Shown here: piece after piece, positions 63,364-64,000 of the stretch
Layout: the number at the start of each line of letters is the position of its first letter
How positions within the stretch are numbered: position 1 is the first letter of the stretch
DNA from: Sandaracinaceae bacterium
GTDB taxonomy: Bacteria > Myxococcota_A > Polyangia > Polyangiales > Houyiibacteriaceae
NCBI GenBank assembly: GCA_020633075.1
Contig: JACKEI010000001.1
Span: 1,116,001 to 1,180,000 of the forward strand
Reading direction: 5' to 3'
Length of the DNA: 64,000 nucleotides
Notes under the pieces: model-generated
Databases searched by the model: none
What the model was told of the DNA's origin: nothing
The model's input: the letters and a program-made list of their open reading frames with translations, nothing else
Program-made: the position numbers and the translations under genes

Positions 63364-64000
63364 ATGCACGCCAAACAACCAAGACTCGCCGCACTCGCAC
63401 TAGGTCTCGTCGCGCTGTTCGCCAGCGCTGACGTGCACGCCCAGCGCCGGATGGACGAGGCCGCCTACAACCAGGCGGTCCAGGGGCTCAGCGCCGCAGA
63501 GCCCGACGCGCGTATCGCCGCCGTGGAAGCCATCGCCCACGGTGGCTGGCGCTTCCGCAGGCAAGCGGCGCCGCACCTGCGTCGGCTCATCCGCCACGAC
63601 CCAGACTGGCGTGTGCGTGCTTCGTCGGGGCGGGCCATCGGGCGCTTGAGCCTCCGTGAGGCCGTGCCGGATCTCGTGCGCGCGCTGCGTGACACGCAGG
63701 TAGACGTCCGCATCGTCGCGGCCGCCGCGCTCTGGCGCCTTCCGGACGCGGCCGCCGTGCCCGCGCTGCTCGACCTGTTGAACGACGCCGATCCGACGGC
63801 GCGTCAGTGGGGTGCGTTGGCTCTCGGGGTCACGGGGGACACCCGCGCCACGGCGGCGCTGTTGGGGTTGCTCGACGACACCGCGCCGGCCGTTCGGCTG
63901 GACGCGCTCCGCTCTCTGGCGCGCATCGCGGACCCGGCGGCGCAGGAGCGCCTGGTGGCCTTCATCGTGGACGTCAACCGCGCGGAAGACGAGCGGCTCG
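63364..64000 (+). CDS. Exported HEAT-repeat protein, 3' end cut by window edge
   Basis: At least 212 residues of a longer protein. A signal peptide (MHAKQPRLAALALGLVALFASADVHAQ) is followed by HEAT-type helical repeats of about 31 residues, such as RIAAVEAIAHGGWRFRRQAA, PDLVRALRDTQVDVRIVAAAAL and PALLDLLNDADPTARQWGALAL. These curved helical repeats bind proteins in the periplasm. An ATG at 63340 is in frame and is an alternative start. The function and C-terminal part are outside the window. Confidence 0.82.
   Translation, partial: MHAKQPRLAALALGLVALFASADVHAQRRMDEAAYNQAVQGLSAAEPDARIAAVEAIAHGGWRFRRQAAPHLRRLIRHDPDWRVRASSGRAIGRLSLREAVPDLVRALRDTQVDVRIVAAAALWRLPDAAAVPALLDLLNDADPTARQWGALALGVTGDTRATAALLGLLDDTAPAVRLDALRSLARIADPAAQERLVAFIVDVNRAEDERL

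Overview
This is a GC-rich, gene-dense chromosomal stretch with about 50 genes, mostly in short operons whose neighbours overlap by 1-4 nt (ATGA, TGATG, GTGA or TTGA junctions). The content points to a predatory or social deltaproteobacterium of the phylum Myxococcota, probably a Polyangia / Sandaracinus-like lineage. The reasons are several lipoproteins with Cys-rich or beta-propeller exteriors, a MYXO-CTERM-like C-terminal tail, two Hanks-type Ser/Thr kinases, two FHA-domain sigma-54 activators, a split glycine decarboxylase and a giant TPR protein. The taxonomic call is inference. I see no tRNA, rRNA, CRISPR array, insertion sequence or prophage.

Layout. 1-4.1 kb: truncated HMG-CoA lyase, a four-helix membrane protein plus an Mpo1-like protein, and an alpha/beta-hydrolase lipoprotein. 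4.35-16.6 kb: an 11.2-kb gene for a 3,733-residue TPR solenoid, a class IV aminotransferase and a 42-residue basic protein. 16.8-21.9 kb, minus strand: gluzincin-type protease, truA, beta-barrel-like protein, FN3 surface protein and asd. 21.9-27.0 kb, plus strand: TolC-like protein, SGNH lipoprotein, membrane kinase with coiled coil, MutT. 27-33.7 kb: two M23 (LytM) peptidases, acyltransferase, NTF2-like lipoprotein, SDR protein and a Cys-rich lipoprotein. 33.8-39.1 kb: RCK potassium channel overlapping a molybdopterin oxidoreductase, trmL, a 47-residue basic protein and a PPDK/PEP-synthase regulatory protein. 39.1-41.9 kb: hybrid histidine kinase and FHA sigma-54 activator. 42-46.4 kb: gatCAB-mtnA. 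46.5-50.8 kb: second kinase and gcvT-gcvH-gcvPA. 50.9-55.9 kb: CxxCH/beta-propeller lipoprotein, second FHA sigma-54 activator, hexapeptide acyltransferase, GT2. 56-64 kb: map, MATE exporter, small membrane protein, a Rossmann/ApaH-like/Rieske operon, peroxiredoxin, ComEC and a HEAT-repeat protein cut by the window edge.

Cross-cutting observations. Many first genes of transcription units have a -10-like TANNNT hexamer only 6-8 nt before the start codon and no Shine-Dalgarno sequence, suggesting widespread leaderless mRNAs. Two good sigma-54-type (-24/-12) elements precede a Ser/Thr kinase and the FN3 protein, in the same window as two sigma-54 activators. Several convergent gene ends are separated by strong GC hairpins without a U-tract. 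No single classical defence or biosynthetic system is present. The most unusual items are the giant TPR protein, the SGNH-kinase-MutT operon, the CxxCH propeller lipoprotein, and the 47-residue basic protein with its own promoter and terminator.
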